A stretch of 64,000 bases of DNA from CAWDMC01 sp963803295 (GTDB lineage: Bacteria > Acidobacteriota > Terriglobia > UBA7540), in contig CAWDMC010000002.1 in the NCBI GenBank assembly GCA_963803295.1, forward strand, positions 372,001 through 436,000, read 5' to 3'. Positions 1 through 8,895 of this stretch are shown piece by piece. A program made the translations under genes and the position numbers. Numbering within the stretch: position 1 is the first letter of the stretch; every line of letters begins with the position of its first letter. Below the pieces are notes generated by a model. It ran no database searches and was not told the DNA's origin. It saw only the letters and a list, made by a program, of their open reading frames with translations.

Positions 1-1269
1 GCGAAATCCGTGATAGGTGAAGTGGGGCTCAAAAACCTCCTCCCCCTCGCCGCGTAGGATGTAAGTGTCACGCGCTTTGGCTTGGCGCAGGTTGTCGCGA
101 TCGATGTTCCCGTCCGGGTGAAGGGTCTCCGCATAGTTCATCTCGATGGACGTGCCTCGCGGTCCTCTGGCGCGGATTTGGGCCCAGCCGCTCATGTTTT
201 GTCCCATATCGAACACGTACGCGCCCGCTTTGGGGCTGGTCATCTTGAGGGGCGTTCTGGTATCGACGATGCGGATCGGCGGCATCATCTGGGCAGAGAG
301 CACGCCGTTTGAACCCGGCACAACCTCGGCTGCGCGCCAGGCGGAATCGTCAAAGCCGGGCCGGTCCCATCCCCGAGTCTCCAGACGCGCATCGTAGACC
401 TCGCCATCGTAGACACTGTTGATCGTCACCGGACCGGCCGCTGACTTCCAGGATCCGTCAGTTGCCAGGGAAACACGCTTGCCGCCTTCCAGGTCAATGT
501 TCATCTGGACCAGGACGGCGGGCTGCGGGTAATACGATTTGCCTACGGTGTACCCGTGGCTCAGCGCTGCCCATCCGTCGCCGATCATCGCTCCGATGGC
601 ATTCTCGCCTGTGTGCAACTCGTCCGTCACGTCGTAGGTGGAGTAGAGGACACGTTTGGGATAGGTGGTCCAGGCAGGGTCGAGGACGTTGTCGCCCACC
701 TTCCTTCCGTTGAGGTGCAACTCGTAATATCCCAGCGCCGTTACGTAGATCCAGGCCCTGAGTGGTTTCGCCTCCAGCCGGAAGGACTTTCGTACCTCAC
801 CGCCCGTAATCCACTTGCCCTTCCATTCCTCACGTGAAAGCAAACCCATCCCAAAAGACGCGGGCTCGCTGTAGAGGCTCACGCGTTTCTCCTTGTCCCA
901 ATATCGGACCTTCCAGTAATAGCTGTGACCGCTTTCGAGAGGCTTGCCGGCGTAGGCGATCTGGATGGATTCACCTGATTCCTGGCGTCCGCTGTCCCAA
1001 ATATCGCTGTGATCCTGATGAAGCCGATTGAGGCTGCTGGATACCAGCACTTGGTAGGCAGTTTGCGTTTCGCCTCGCTGGCTGTGGCGTGGAACCCAAC
1101 TCAAGCGGGGGGTTACGGCGTCAATCCCGAGGGGGTTCGACAGGTATTCACAGCGTAGATCCGAGGGTGCGTCGGGGCCTTGCGCAGCCAGCGAGGGCGG
1201 CACAGGGCAAAAAAAGAGTATCAGTATGGAAATGAACCTCAGAGTTCTCAGGGGGACTCGAGTCGGCAT
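1..1269 (-). CDS. alpha-L-rhamnosidase (GH78), N-terminal part, cut by window edge
   Basis: This open frame of 423 codons has no stop before the left edge, so the C-terminal catalytic part lies outside. It begins MPTRVPLRTLRFISILILFF and has a Sec signal peptide ending near SLAAQG. It then shows the GH78 N-terminal order: a fibronectin-like region (LRCEYLSNPLGIDAVTPRLSW, shortened here), SYYWKVRYWD, the jelly-roll segment with LRAWIYVTALGYYELHLNG, and finally FEPHFTYHGFR at the edge, which in GH78 leads into the six-hairpin catalytic domain. GH78 enzymes remove terminal L-rhamnose from rhamnogalacturonan or glycosides; that activity is family knowledge. The catalytic acids cannot be seen. The two GH28 genes upstream on the same strand fit a shared pectin/rhamnogalacturonan role. 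Confidence 0.88.
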   Translation of the reverse strand, partial: MPTRVPLRTLRFISILILFFCPVPPSLAAQGPDAPSDLRCEYLSNPLGIDAVTPRLSWVPRHSQRGETQTAYQVLVSSSLNRLHQDHSDIWDSGRQESGESIQIAYAGKPLESGHSYYWKVRYWDKEKRVSLYSEPASFGMGLLSREEWKGKWITGGEVRKSFRLEAKPLRAWIYVTALGYYELHLNGRKVGDNVLDPAWTTYPKRVLYSTYDVTDELHTGENAIGAMIGDGWAALSHGYTVGKSYYPQPAVLVQMNIDLEGGKRVSLATDGSWKSAAGPVTINSVYDGEVYDARLETRGWDRPGFDDSAWRAAEVVPGSNGVLSAQMMPPIRIVDTRTPLKMTSPKAGAYVFDMGQNMSGWAQIRARGPRGTSIEMNYAETLHPDGNIDRDNLRQAKARDTYILRGEGEEVFEPHFTYHGFR

Positions 1270-1297
1270 GGATACCTCGTTGCGTGGAGGGGGCTTT

Positions 1298-1390
1298 CCG
1301 CAGAGAGGGTAGAGTGCGCAGAAAATGCTTCCTCTTCTCAGTTCCGCATTTCGCGGCATTCAAAGCGTTCTTCTCTGCGTTCTCCGGCGG
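1298..1390. repeat. imperfect inverted repeat 3' of the first GH28 gene
   Basis: The left arm begins CCGCAGAG at 1298-1325 and the right arm ends CTGCGTTCTCCG near 1365-1390. It lies between the stop of the first GH28 gene and the GH78 start. The arms resemble those of the element at 3171-3271, which occupies the same place after the second GH28 gene. It could act as a transcript-end hairpin or a dispersed REP-like element; which one cannot be told from one window. Confidence 0.5.
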
Positions 1391-1409
1391 CCAGTGTTTC
1401 GTATGGTTT

Positions 1410-3026
1410 TCAGAAGTTGTTGGCCGTCTTGACCGTCCCTTCCTTTACCTCGGTGTTGAGTTGGTAGGGCGACCCGGCTTCATGAAGTTCGTTGTTGACC
1501 AGGTAAATATCTTTGCTGTTCGCGCCTGTCACCTTGAGGAACGCCGAAGTTCCTGGCTGAGCCTTCGAGTTGATAATCGTCGCTCCTTCCACTTGATCGA
1601 GCGCCACGGCGGGGAAATCCGCTTTAGCCGGCGCCCCAGTGAATCCTTCCAGTTGTAGTCCCTTGATGTCCTGGAAATAGAGGGGACTCTGCCATTTGGG
1701 CGACTCGGGACTCTCCCAGATCACCTCGACGTCTTTCACTTTCATGTTCTTTGCATAGCGGAATTGCATCGCGTTAGCGGACCTGTCGTAGCCGGGTTGC
1801 ATGTCTGACGAGAGGAACAGCTTGATGTTCTCGAGGCTCACGTTTTCGAGCCAACTGTCAGGATGACCCGTAATCAGGCAGGTGCCTTTGCCATGAGCGA
1901 TAATGTTGCGAACGATGACGTTACGGATTCTGCCGATCGGCACAGTCATATCCGGGGCCTGACCGTTGATTTCGCCGGGCCTTCTGACAATGAAGTAGAT
2001 CGGATCGCCGTTGCCCCACCAGAACCAGTCGAACCGTGTGGTGTTCACTACGATGTTGGAGATGATGACGTTCTCAACCACGCCTCCACTGAAGACCATA
2101 AAGGCGATACCGCGATTCGAGTTGGTGATCACACAATTGGTGATGGTGACATTCCGGATGGCATTCATGTTGCCGTCGCAGAATTTGATGGCGCTGGAGG
2201 ACGAAGAAAGGCGGCAATTGGTAATAGTGATGTTTTCGCAAGGCAGAGGCTTCAGGCCTTTCGCGTTCGAGGAGTAAAACACAACGGCATCGTCGCCGGT
2301 TTCCACGGTGCTGTTGGCGATCACCAGATCCTTGCAGCCGTCGGGATCGATGCCATCAGCCCAGACGCCGTATTTCTGGCTAGTGGCAACGTAGATTCCA
2401 TCCATCCTTATCCGTTCGCACTGAATGGGATTGATACTCCAGCTTGGTGAGTGCAGAAACGAGAGACCCATGAGCTTGACGTCTTTGCAGGTAACCAATT
2501 GCACCAGGTGCGGGTAGAGCTTGCGCTTTCCCACGTCCTTGGGGAAAGAACGCATCAGCGGTATGCCCGCCGCTTCGGCCGCCTTCTGGTTGTCCAGGAT
2601 GTAATAGTCGGTCATGTCATTCAACCGCCAAACGTACTCGGCTTGACCGTCAACCGTGCCCCGGCCCTCGATTGAGATATGGTCCAAATTCTCGCCGTAG
2701 AACAGCGCATCGGTGTCGTAGGCATGTTCATCCGGATCCGCGAACAGTGTAGCGCCGGCTTCGATGTAGAATCTGATATGGCTGTGTAGATGAATTGTTC
2801 CTGCGGTGTATTCGCCGGGCGGAAGATAAACCATGCCCCCACCCGCTTTGGCGCAGGCATCGACGGCTTTCTGGATGGCAGATTTTGCATTATCCGCCTT
2901 TCGTCCGGAAGCGCCATAATCCTTTACATTGAAAATTGCGATGTTTTCTTTGCCGAGCAGGCAGGGGGCAAAAGCTAACAAGGCGAAAACTAATCCTGCC
3001 CAGGCGATTCTTAACTGCCGCTTCAT
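1410..3026 (-). CDS. secreted glycoside hydrolase family 28 (polygalacturonase-like), copy 1
   Basis: 538 aa. ATG at 3026 is preferred over the GTG one codon earlier because an AGGGGGA ribosome site lies about 7 nt upstream and the paralogue starts the same way. A Sec signal (MKRQLRIAWAGLVFALLAFA) leads to the pectin-lyase-like beta-helix opening IFNVKDYGASG and LPPGEYTAGTIHL. Candidate GH28 acids are D224 in WADGIDPDG and D245/D246 in ETGDDAVVF. The usual GHG and RIK motifs are not obvious; the corresponding stretches read SSSSSAIKF and NRGIAFMVF, so substrate or mechanism may differ from typical polygalacturonases. It is strongly similar to the next upstream gene and appears to be a tandem duplicate. 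GH28 enzymes hydrolyse galacturonan or rhamnogalacturonan; the exact substrate here is inferred only. Confidence 0.85.
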   Translation of the reverse strand: MKRQLRIAWAGLVFALLAFAPCLLGKENIAIFNVKDYGASGRKADNAKSAIQKAVDACAKAGGGMVYLPPGEYTAGTIHLHSHIRFYIEAGATLFADPDEHAYDTDALFYGENLDHISIEGRGTVDGQAEYVWRLNDMTDYYILDNQKAAEAAGIPLMRSFPKDVGKRKLYPHLVQLVTCKDVKLMGLSFLHSPSWSINPIQCERIRMDGIYVATSQKYGVWADGIDPDGCKDLVIANSTVETGDDAVVFYSSNAKGLKPLPCENITITNCRLSSSSSAIKFCDGNMNAIRNVTITNCVITNSNRGIAFMVFSGGVVENVIISNIVVNTTRFDWFWWGNGDPIYFIVRRPGEINGQAPDMTVPIGRIRNVIVRNIIAHGKGTCLITGHPDSWLENVSLENIKLFLSSDMQPGYDRSANAMQFRYAKNMKVKDVEVIWESPESPKWQSPLYFQDIKGLQLEGFTGAPAKADFPAVALDQVEGATIINSKAQPGTSAFLKVTGANSKDIYLVNNELHEAGSPYQLNTEVKEGTVKTANNF

Positions 3027-3084
3027 CACTCGTTCCCCCTTTGAAGTGTTTTGAGGTTGTAGCGCAAACCCGCTCTTCGAACAG

Positions 3085-3105
3085 ATCCTTCGCCGGGCTC
3101 AGGAT
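3085..3105. repeat. short palindromic intergenic motif
   Basis: ATCCT (3085-3089) and AGGAT (3101-3105) flank a TCGCCGGGCTC spacer, followed by GACAG. This resembles the dispersed CTTCG...CTCAGGATGACA motif I recall from acidobacterial intergenic regions. It sits in the leader of GH28 copy 1. Function is unknown. Confidence 0.35.
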
Positions 3106-3170
3106 GACAGCTTTGGAGCGCTCTTCGCAGCCTGCTAGGCTAGTAGAGGTTTGTGCCTGAGGAAGCTCTA

Positions 3171-3271
3171 CCGCAGAGGACGCAGAGTGCGCAGAGAATA
3201 CTTTTCCTCAGCTCTCCATAATCGCTTTACTCAAAAAGACTTCTTCTTTGCGTTCTCAGCGTTCTCTGCGG
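3171..3271. repeat. 28-bp-arm inverted repeat 3' of the second GH28 gene
   Basis: The arm at 3171-3198 begins CCGCAGAGGACGCAGAG. The arm at 3244-3271 is its reverse complement with 23 of 28 positions matching, and the loop is about 45 nt. It starts 24 nt beyond the stop of GH28 copy 2 and lies upstream of GH28 copy 1. A related but weaker element at 1298-1390 follows copy 1. It may be a hairpin that ends or stabilises transcripts, carried along with the duplication. Confidence 0.6.
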
Positions 3272-3295
3272 TTGAATTTCTCTTCCGGCGGCGGA

Positions 3296-4912
3296 TCAGA
3301 AATTGTTTGTCGCTCTGACCGTTCCTTCCTTCACATCCGCGCTAAGCTGATACGGCGATCCAGCTTCGTGAAGTTCGTTGTTGACCAGGTAAATGTCCTT
3401 GCTGCTTGCGCCTGTCACTTTAAGAAACACTGGAGTGCCCGGCTGAGCCTGTGCATTGGTGACCGTTGCGCCCTCGACGTGATCGAAGACCAGGGCGGGC
3501 GAATCGGCTTTAGCCGGCACTCCTGTGAATCCATCCAGCTTCAGTCCCTTGATATCCTGGAAATACAGGGGGCTCTGCCATTTCGGCGATTCAGGACTTT
3601 CCCAAATCACCTCGACATCCTTCACTTTCATGTTCTTTGCGTAGCGGAATTGCATTGCGTTCACGGACCTGTCGTAGCCGGGTTTGATGTCCGATGACAG
3701 GAAGAGCTTGATGTTCTCAAGGCTCACGTTCTCGAGTGGGCTGTCGGGATGCCCCAGTATGAGGCAGGAACCCATACCGTGAGCGATGATGTTGCGGACG
3801 ATGACGTTGCGAATCTTCCCGATGGGGTCCTCCGGTTTCGTGGGCTTGCCTTCGTTTTCATTGCGGCGCTTGACGACAAAGTAGATCGGATCGCCATTGC
3901 CCCACCAGAACCAGTCGAAGCGAACCGTGTTAATCACGATGTTCGAGATAATGACATTCTCGACCACGCCGCCGTCGTAAACCATGAAAGCGACGCCGCG
4001 GTTCGAGTTGGTGATCACGCAATTCGTTATGGTCACGTTGCGGACAGCGTTCATGTTGCCGTCGCAAAACTTGATAGCACTGGAGGAAGAAGAAAGCCGG
4101 CAATTGGTAATCGTGATGTTCTCGCACGGCAGGGGTGCCCGGTTGTGCCAGTTCATTGAGTAGAACACAATGGCATCATCGCCGGTTTCGATGGTGCTGT
4201 TGGCGATCACCACGTCCTTACAGCCGTCGGGATCGATGCCGTCAGCCCAGACGCCGTATTTCTGGCTGGTCGTGACGTAGATGCCGTCGATCCTGAGGCG
4301 CTCACACTGGACGGGATTGATGCTCCAACTGGGCGAGTGCAAGAACGACAAGCCCATGATCTTGACGTCTTTACAGCCGATCAGTTGTACCAGGTGTGGG
4401 TACAACTTGCGTTTTCCCAGGTCCTTGGGGAAGGAGCGCATTAACGGTATTCCTGCCGCTTCAGCCGTCTTCTGATTGTCCAGAATAAAGTAGTCGGTGA
4501 TGTCGTTCATCCGCCAAACGTATTCGGCCTCACCATCGACTGTGCCCCGGCCTTCAAGCGAGATGTAGTCCTGGTTCTCGGCATAGAACAGGGCATCAAT
4601 GTCATAGGTGTGCTCATCCGGATCTGCAAAGAGGGTAGCGCCGGCTTCGATATAAAATTTTACGTGGCTGCGCAAATGAATAGTCCCTGCGGTGTACTGG
4701 CCAGGCGGAAGATAGACCATACCACCGCCCGCTTTGGAGCAGGCATCGACTGCTTTCTGGATGGCTGCTTTGGCATTATCCGTTTTCTTACCGGAAGCGC
4801 CGTAATCCTTTACATTAAAAATTGCGATTTCTTCTTCGCCCAGCAGGCAAGGGGCAAAAGCTAGTAAGGCGAAAGCTAATCCTGCCCAGGCGATTCTTAA
4901 GTGCCGCTTCAT
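3296..4912 (-). CDS. secreted glycoside hydrolase family 28 (polygalacturonase-like), copy 2
   Basis: 538 aa from ATG at 4912, which has GGGAGGA 6 nt upstream; a longer reading to 5167 adds 85 residues without signal-peptide character and is rejected. The signal peptide MKRHLRIAWAGLAFALLAFA and the beta-helix body match copy 1 nearly residue for residue. The same acids are kept (WADGIDPDG and ETGDDAIVF), and the same absence of GHG/RIK is seen. Differences cluster in a few loops, such as the stretch around NWHNRAPLPCENITI and the KRRNENEGKPTKPED loop, which is where substrate contacts might change. The two copies are in tandem on the same strand about 270 bp apart and each is followed by a CCGCAGAG inverted repeat. 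Confidence 0.86.
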   Translation of the reverse strand: MKRHLRIAWAGLAFALLAFAPCLLGEEEIAIFNVKDYGASGKKTDNAKAAIQKAVDACSKAGGGMVYLPPGQYTAGTIHLRSHVKFYIEAGATLFADPDEHTYDIDALFYAENQDYISLEGRGTVDGEAEYVWRMNDITDYFILDNQKTAEAAGIPLMRSFPKDLGKRKLYPHLVQLIGCKDVKIMGLSFLHSPSWSINPVQCERLRIDGIYVTTSQKYGVWADGIDPDGCKDVVIANSTIETGDDAIVFYSMNWHNRAPLPCENITITNCRLSSSSSAIKFCDGNMNAVRNVTITNCVITNSNRGVAFMVYDGGVVENVIISNIVINTVRFDWFWWGNGDPIYFVVKRRNENEGKPTKPEDPIGKIRNVIVRNIIAHGMGSCLILGHPDSPLENVSLENIKLFLSSDIKPGYDRSVNAMQFRYAKNMKVKDVEVIWESPESPKWQSPLYFQDIKGLKLDGFTGVPAKADSPALVFDHVEGATVTNAQAQPGTPVFLKVTGASSKDIYLVNNELHEAGSPYQLSADVKEGTVRATNNF

Positions 4913-5084
4913 CAGTAGTCCTCCCTTTGAACTGTCTCGAGTGACAGCGCCGACCAGCTTTTTGAGGGGTCTGCGGCTCGTGTCTCGTTTCAGGAAAGGG
5001 CCCGGACCATGTATAAACGGTCCGCGCCGCTTCCCCCGGAAGCGTATGAGTGTGTCATATGGATCCCGGAAATTGCAAAAAATA

Positions 5085-5113
5085 TTTTCATAGTGATCAC
5101 GGCGGTTTATAAT
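5085..5113 (+). promoter_or_regulatory. sigma70-like promoter for the MR/MLE-RraA operon
   Basis: A perfect TATAAT at 5108-5113 lies 17 nt after TTTTCA (5085-5090), a 4-of-6 match to the -35 consensus. Transcription would start near 5120, giving a leader of about 140 nt before the 5262 start. It lies in the divergent region between GH28 copy 2 and the forward operon. Confidence 0.5.
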
Positions 5114-5261
5114 GCCCGCGGCCCTTTTTGCACGCGAAAAAGGCGGAGATCCTTGTTTGAAAGGCACCGGACTCAGGTGTTTTCTTCACGAAAGCCGCTT
5201 TGCTGACCGCTAATTGTGGGTCTCCAGCTCGCTATGCCGTATTTATTGAGGCGTTGATTTG

Positions 5262-6542
5262 ATGACCCGGAGAGGTCTCTTTCCATTGCTTTTCGCCCCT
5301 CTTATCAGTACTCGCTTGCCGGGGCTCGATCGAACCACACCCGAGGCTGCCGCGTCTGCGCTGCCCGCAAGCTTCGCGCCACCCGAAACACCGGAAATGA
5401 AGATCACACGTGTCGACACCACCTGGTGGCGCGACGGGGCCTCATTGCCGTGGAAACCGAACTGGGTTTGGGTGCGCTTGCACACGGACTCGGGTCTGGT
5501 TGGCGTCGGCGAGACGTACCCGCGCAATGAAACAGAGGCCAGCCTGATTCATACGAGCATGGCGAGCTTGCTGCTGAGACACGATCCGCGCGACATCGAT
5601 CGGATCTGGGCCGACTTCTACCGCACCTTCGACGTCCAGGTGACAGGCGGCACGGAGATGCGCGCCTTGAGTGCGGTGAACCTGGCCCTTTGGGACTTGC
5701 TAGGGAAATCCGTCAACCTGCCCGTTTACCGATTGCTTGGGGGCAAGTCAAATCCCCGGATTCGCCTTTACAACACCTGCTTCGGCTACAAGTACGATTT
5801 CATTAAAGAGCCCGAAAAGATCATGCGGGAGTTGATCGACCAACGTGGCATCAAGGCGATCAAGATTTGGCCGTTCGACCAGGCCGCCCTGCGTAATCAA
5901 CACGAGTACATTACTAATGCTGATATCGAGGAAGGACTGGCTCCCGTCCGCAAGCTGCGGGATGCCTTTGGCAATGACATCGAAATCCTGATGGAGTTCC
6001 ACAGTTGCTGGGACCTCACCTCCGCCGTCCGGATCGCACACGCGCTCGATCCTTACCGGCCGATGTGGCTTGAGGACATGCTGCTGCCTGGCAATTTCGA
6101 GCAGTACCGCCGGCTGGCGGATTCGACCTCACTAGCCCTAACGATTAGCGAACGCATGGCGGGGCGTATGGAATTCCTGCAGATGCTGGAATCGCGGGCG
6201 GCCAAGTACGTGATGTTCGATGTAACCTGGTGCGGCGGCCTGAGTGAGGCACGTAAGATCGCGAGCATGGCGGAGGCCTTTGAGTTGCCGGTAGCGCCGC
6301 ATACCGCTGGCGGACCGCTGTTGTTCTACGCTTCCACCCACCTTTCCACGGTAGTGACCAATCTAGCGATTCAAGAAAGCTGCCAGGTATTTTACGAGTC
6401 CACTTGGCCGACAATGTTGGCCAATCCCATCATGCCCAAGGACGGTCACGTACGCGCTCCTGAACTGCCGGGTTTGGGAATGGAGATCAAACCGGAGGTC
6501 TGGACGCACCCTGCAGCGGTAACCAGGACCAGCACCCTTTAG
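5262..6542 (+). CDS. mandelate racemase/muconate lactonizing enzyme family (enolase superfamily), putative exported
   Basis: 426 aa from ATG 5262. It shows the two-domain enolase-superfamily layout: a capping domain to about residue 150 (ending LALWDLLGKSVNLPVYRLLG), then a TIM barrel. Metal ligands are visible as E245 (LMEFHS), E271 (WLEDM) and E297 (SERM). A KAIK motif (K198/K201) and a D320...H347 pair (FDVTWCGG, APHTAGG) give the usual two acid/base groups. Members are often acid-sugar dehydratases, which fits pectin/rhamnose catabolism; substrate is not determined. The N-terminus MTRRGLFPLLFAPLIS looks like an export leader with an RR. An internal ATG at residue 46 (MKITRVDTT) would give a cytoplasmic form, so export is not certain. 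It is first in an operon with the next two genes, 34 nt upstream of the second. Confidence 0.85.
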   Translation: MTRRGLFPLLFAPLISTRLPGLDRTTPEAAASALPASFAPPETPEMKITRVDTTWWRDGASLPWKPNWVWVRLHTDSGLVGVGETYPRNETEASLIHTSMASLLLRHDPRDIDRIWADFYRTFDVQVTGGTEMRALSAVNLALWDLLGKSVNLPVYRLLGGKSNPRIRLYNTCFGYKYDFIKEPEKIMRELIDQRGIKAIKIWPFDQAALRNQHEYITNADIEEGLAPVRKLRDAFGNDIEILMEFHSCWDLTSAVRIAHALDPYRPMWLEDMLLPGNFEQYRRLADSTSLALTISERMAGRMEFLQMLESRAAKYVMFDVTWCGGLSEARKIASMAEAFELPVAPHTAGGPLLFYASTHLSTVVTNLAIQESCQVFYESTWPTMLANPIMPKDGHVRAPELPGLGMEIKPEVWTHPAAVTRTSTL

Positions 6543-6576
6543 TTTGCATTTGGTTGGCCGTTATCCAGTCTGAACC

Positions 6577-7803
6577 ATGCTGTTCAACCGGCGACAATTC
6601 CTTGCGAACTCCACCCTAAGCTCAGCTGCCCTCGTTGCTTCAGGTAAGGCTGCCGGCGAAGCCAGTGCGGAGCGTCTCGAACCGCTTCTCGAGCATGGCT
6701 TTTGGGACTACACGACCCCAGGCACCGGCGGCATGGAGGGCTACGAGGCCGACGATTACCGCCTGCTGCTTGACGACATGGCGGAAGGGGGCATGAACTC
6801 GCTGTGCATCTATGTCAAATGGCTGACCACGGGATATCGATCGCGGCTTTTCTTTCTCGATCAGCTGCCCGGTTGCCCCGCCATCGCCTCCGACAACCGC
6901 TTAATCAGGACGGCGATCGAGGAGGCCCACAAGCGCCGAATTAAGGTGTGGCTGGGCGTGGTTGGGACCTACTACGACGTGCGACAGATGGCCGGATCGA
7001 AGCCTTGGACTGTGTATGAAACCTTGGCAGGTTATAGGCTGCCCGTCCGGGTCGGGGTCTACGACTCGGATACTCCCGGCCTGACGGAGCGAATCGTCGC
7101 GATCTACGGCGAGCTGCTCGACCTCTTTCCCGGGGTGGACGGATACATCATTGAGCTGGAGGGCTGCGGTGTCGAAGGTCCTCATCGGATCCCGCTATAC
7201 AATCAATGGGCGCACGAAAACGGACGCCCACCCTTTGGAGAGCTGGGACATCCGCTCGATCCGCGCTATTTCGACGTGGCAGCGTGGCGGGACTATACGA
7301 CGTATTCGCGACTTAAGGTCGTGAAAGCCGTAGAAGAGTCCGTGCGGGGAAAGGGTTACGGCGGCGACCTGGCCATGATCTGCGAAACCGCAAACACGTC
7401 TAATGCCGCGTTCCAGGAAGTGAATCTAAGTGAGTACAAGAAGCAGTTCCCACGCTTCAAGACTGTTACCTACGAGTACGACAAGTGGAACCACCGCTAC
7501 GCGATGATGGATCTCTGTCTCGACCTGCCCCGACGTCAGGGTCTTGAGGTATTCTATCTGCCTCGGGGCGTGATGACGTGGGGCATGAGCTGGCCGTTGC
7601 CCCTTTCCCTCGAACAGAGCTGGCAGTTCGACCTGGAAGACATCAGGAAATTCAAGCCCCGGGGCGTGTGGTGGTTTGGCTCTGGCGCGAAAGGCGAAGG
7701 AGCGCACGTGAGCCTGTCGCGACTGCGGAAGAGCGGCTATAAAGACGGAGTTGATGCGCGCCGAGCATTGATCAGGGCTGCCAAATCGAGCTTGCACACC
7801 TGA
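6577..7803 (+). CDS. Tat-exported protein of unknown function, TIM-barrel glycosidase-like
   Basis: 408 aa. The N-terminus MLFNRRQFLANSTLSSAALV is a clear twin-arginine leader. The mature part has alternating strand/helix patterns and phrases such as YRLLLDDMAEGGMNSLCIY, AHKRRIKVWLGVVGTYYD and DGYIIELEGCGVEGPHR, typical of (beta/alpha)8 glycosidase-like proteins; E in IIELEG is a possible catalytic acid. I do not recognise a named family. It lies between an MR/MLE enzyme and an RraA-like protein with 34 and 89 nt gaps, so a role in breakdown of the same sugar is likely but inferred. Confidence 0.7.
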   Translation: MLFNRRQFLANSTLSSAALVASGKAAGEASAERLEPLLEHGFWDYTTPGTGGMEGYEADDYRLLLDDMAEGGMNSLCIYVKWLTTGYRSRLFFLDQLPGCPAIASDNRLIRTAIEEAHKRRIKVWLGVVGTYYDVRQMAGSKPWTVYETLAGYRLPVRVGVYDSDTPGLTERIVAIYGELLDLFPGVDGYIIELEGCGVEGPHRIPLYNQWAHENGRPPFGELGHPLDPRYFDVAAWRDYTTYSRLKVVKAVEESVRGKGYGGDLAMICETANTSNAAFQEVNLSEYKKQFPRFKTVTYEYDKWNHRYAMMDLCLDLPRRQGLEVFYLPRGVMTWGMSWPLPLSLEQSWQFDLEDIRKFKPRGVWWFGSGAKGEGAHVSLSRLRKSGYKDGVDARRALIRAAKSSLHT

Positions 7804-7892
7804 AAGAGAACCCAACTCAGTCGCGGATGAACCCTGTGTATACGCGGAAATTGTGCTTGCAACTCGCGGAAAGCCCCCACGGAGAAATAAGA

Positions 7893-8801
7893 ATGAAAAT
7901 GCGATACAGAGTCTTGCTTTGCCTTGCCGTGATCCTTTTCCTGGCCCCGTGTGCCTTCGGCCAGTTGGGAATGTTCAGCAATGAACAACGCGTCGACCTC
8001 ACCCGGGAATGGCAGGGAGATCGTTTCCCGGACGGACGTCCCAAGGTCGCCGACGAATTGATCGAACGTTTGAAGCACGTCGATGCCGAGGAGGCTTGGG
8101 GGACACTGGTGGGCCTCGGATATCCCAACCAGTTCGAGCCCGGCTGGAAAAGTCTGAATACCGGTGAAAACCGCCTGGCGGGACGAGTGGTGACCGCTGC
8201 GTTCATGCCCAAGCGCCCCGACGTCGACGCCGTGATCAATGACCATGGCAAGAAGGACGGGCACAATATGTCGGGTGGCCAGAATGCCTGGGTGATAGAA
8301 ACGCTTCAGCCGGGCGACGTCCTGGTGGTGGACCTATTTGGGAAGATCAAGTACGGCACTTTTATTGGCGACAATCTGGGGACCTCGATATACACCAAAA
8401 CGCACACCGGCATCGTCATCGACGGATCGGCGCGGGACATCACCGGCCTTTCCGAGATCAAAGGGTTTCAGGTGTTCGTTCGCGAATTCGATCCCACTTC
8501 GCTGCAGAATGTCACGCTGATGGGCATCAACGTTCCCATACGCATCGGCAATGTTACCGTGTTGCCTGGCGACATCGTGGTGAGTGATGCGGAGGGACTG
8601 ACGTTCATCCCGCCGCAGCTCTGCGAAAAAATCGCCGACGAAGCTGACAGGACGCACTTGGTCGACGAGTGGGGCCACAAGATGCTGCGGGAAGGGAAGT
8701 ACTCGCCCGCCCAGGTCGACGGAAAATGGACCAGGCAGATGATCGATGAGTTCAATGCTTACGCCGCCAGCAAAGGCTCCAAGGTGCGGTGGAAGGAGTA
8801 A
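7893..8801 (+). CDS. RraA-family protein (HMG/CHA aldolase-like) with signal peptide
   Basis: 302 aa. ATG 7893 is chosen because GGAG lies 8 nt upstream and a Sec signal (MKMRYRVLLCLAVILFLAPC) starts there; the reading from 7827 only adds an unlikely tail. The RraA fold is shown by LQPGDVLVVDLFG, IGDNLGTSI and above all VIDGSARDITGL, where the R-D pair binds metal and oxo-acid in the aldolase members, followed by GDIVVSDAEGLTFIP. Most RraA proteins are cytoplasmic; this one has an export signal and an extra N-terminal region. Family members cleave 4-hydroxy-4-methyl-2-oxoacids or related compounds. With the neighbouring dehydratase-like enzyme it could form a dehydrate-then-cleave pathway for sugar acids; the order is inferred. 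Confidence 0.8.
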   Translation: MKMRYRVLLCLAVILFLAPCAFGQLGMFSNEQRVDLTREWQGDRFPDGRPKVADELIERLKHVDAEEAWGTLVGLGYPNQFEPGWKSLNTGENRLAGRVVTAAFMPKRPDVDAVINDHGKKDGHNMSGGQNAWVIETLQPGDVLVVDLFGKIKYGTFIGDNLGTSIYTKTHTGIVIDGSARDITGLSEIKGFQVFVREFDPTSLQNVTLMGINVPIRIGNVTVLPGDIVVSDAEGLTFIPPQLCEKIADEADRTHLVDEWGHKMLREGKYSPAQVDGKWTRQMIDEFNAYAASKGSKVRWKE

Positions 8802-8895
8802 ATAAGGCCGGATTTCGATGTAAGCCGGAAGCCAAAAGCGCCGAATGGTAGTCGAATGGTAAATGGCGGTTGCGTGTTTCGTCGATGACCGTATC

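Noticed and set aside
3296..5167. Long 623-codon reading of GH28 copy 2
   Set aside because: The 85 extra residues are not signal-like; ATG 4912 has a strong ribosome site and matches the paralogue's start.
8334..8678. Reverse-strand open frame inside the RraA-like gene
   Set aside because: It is the complement of a well-supported coding frame and has no recognisable domain or ribosome site.
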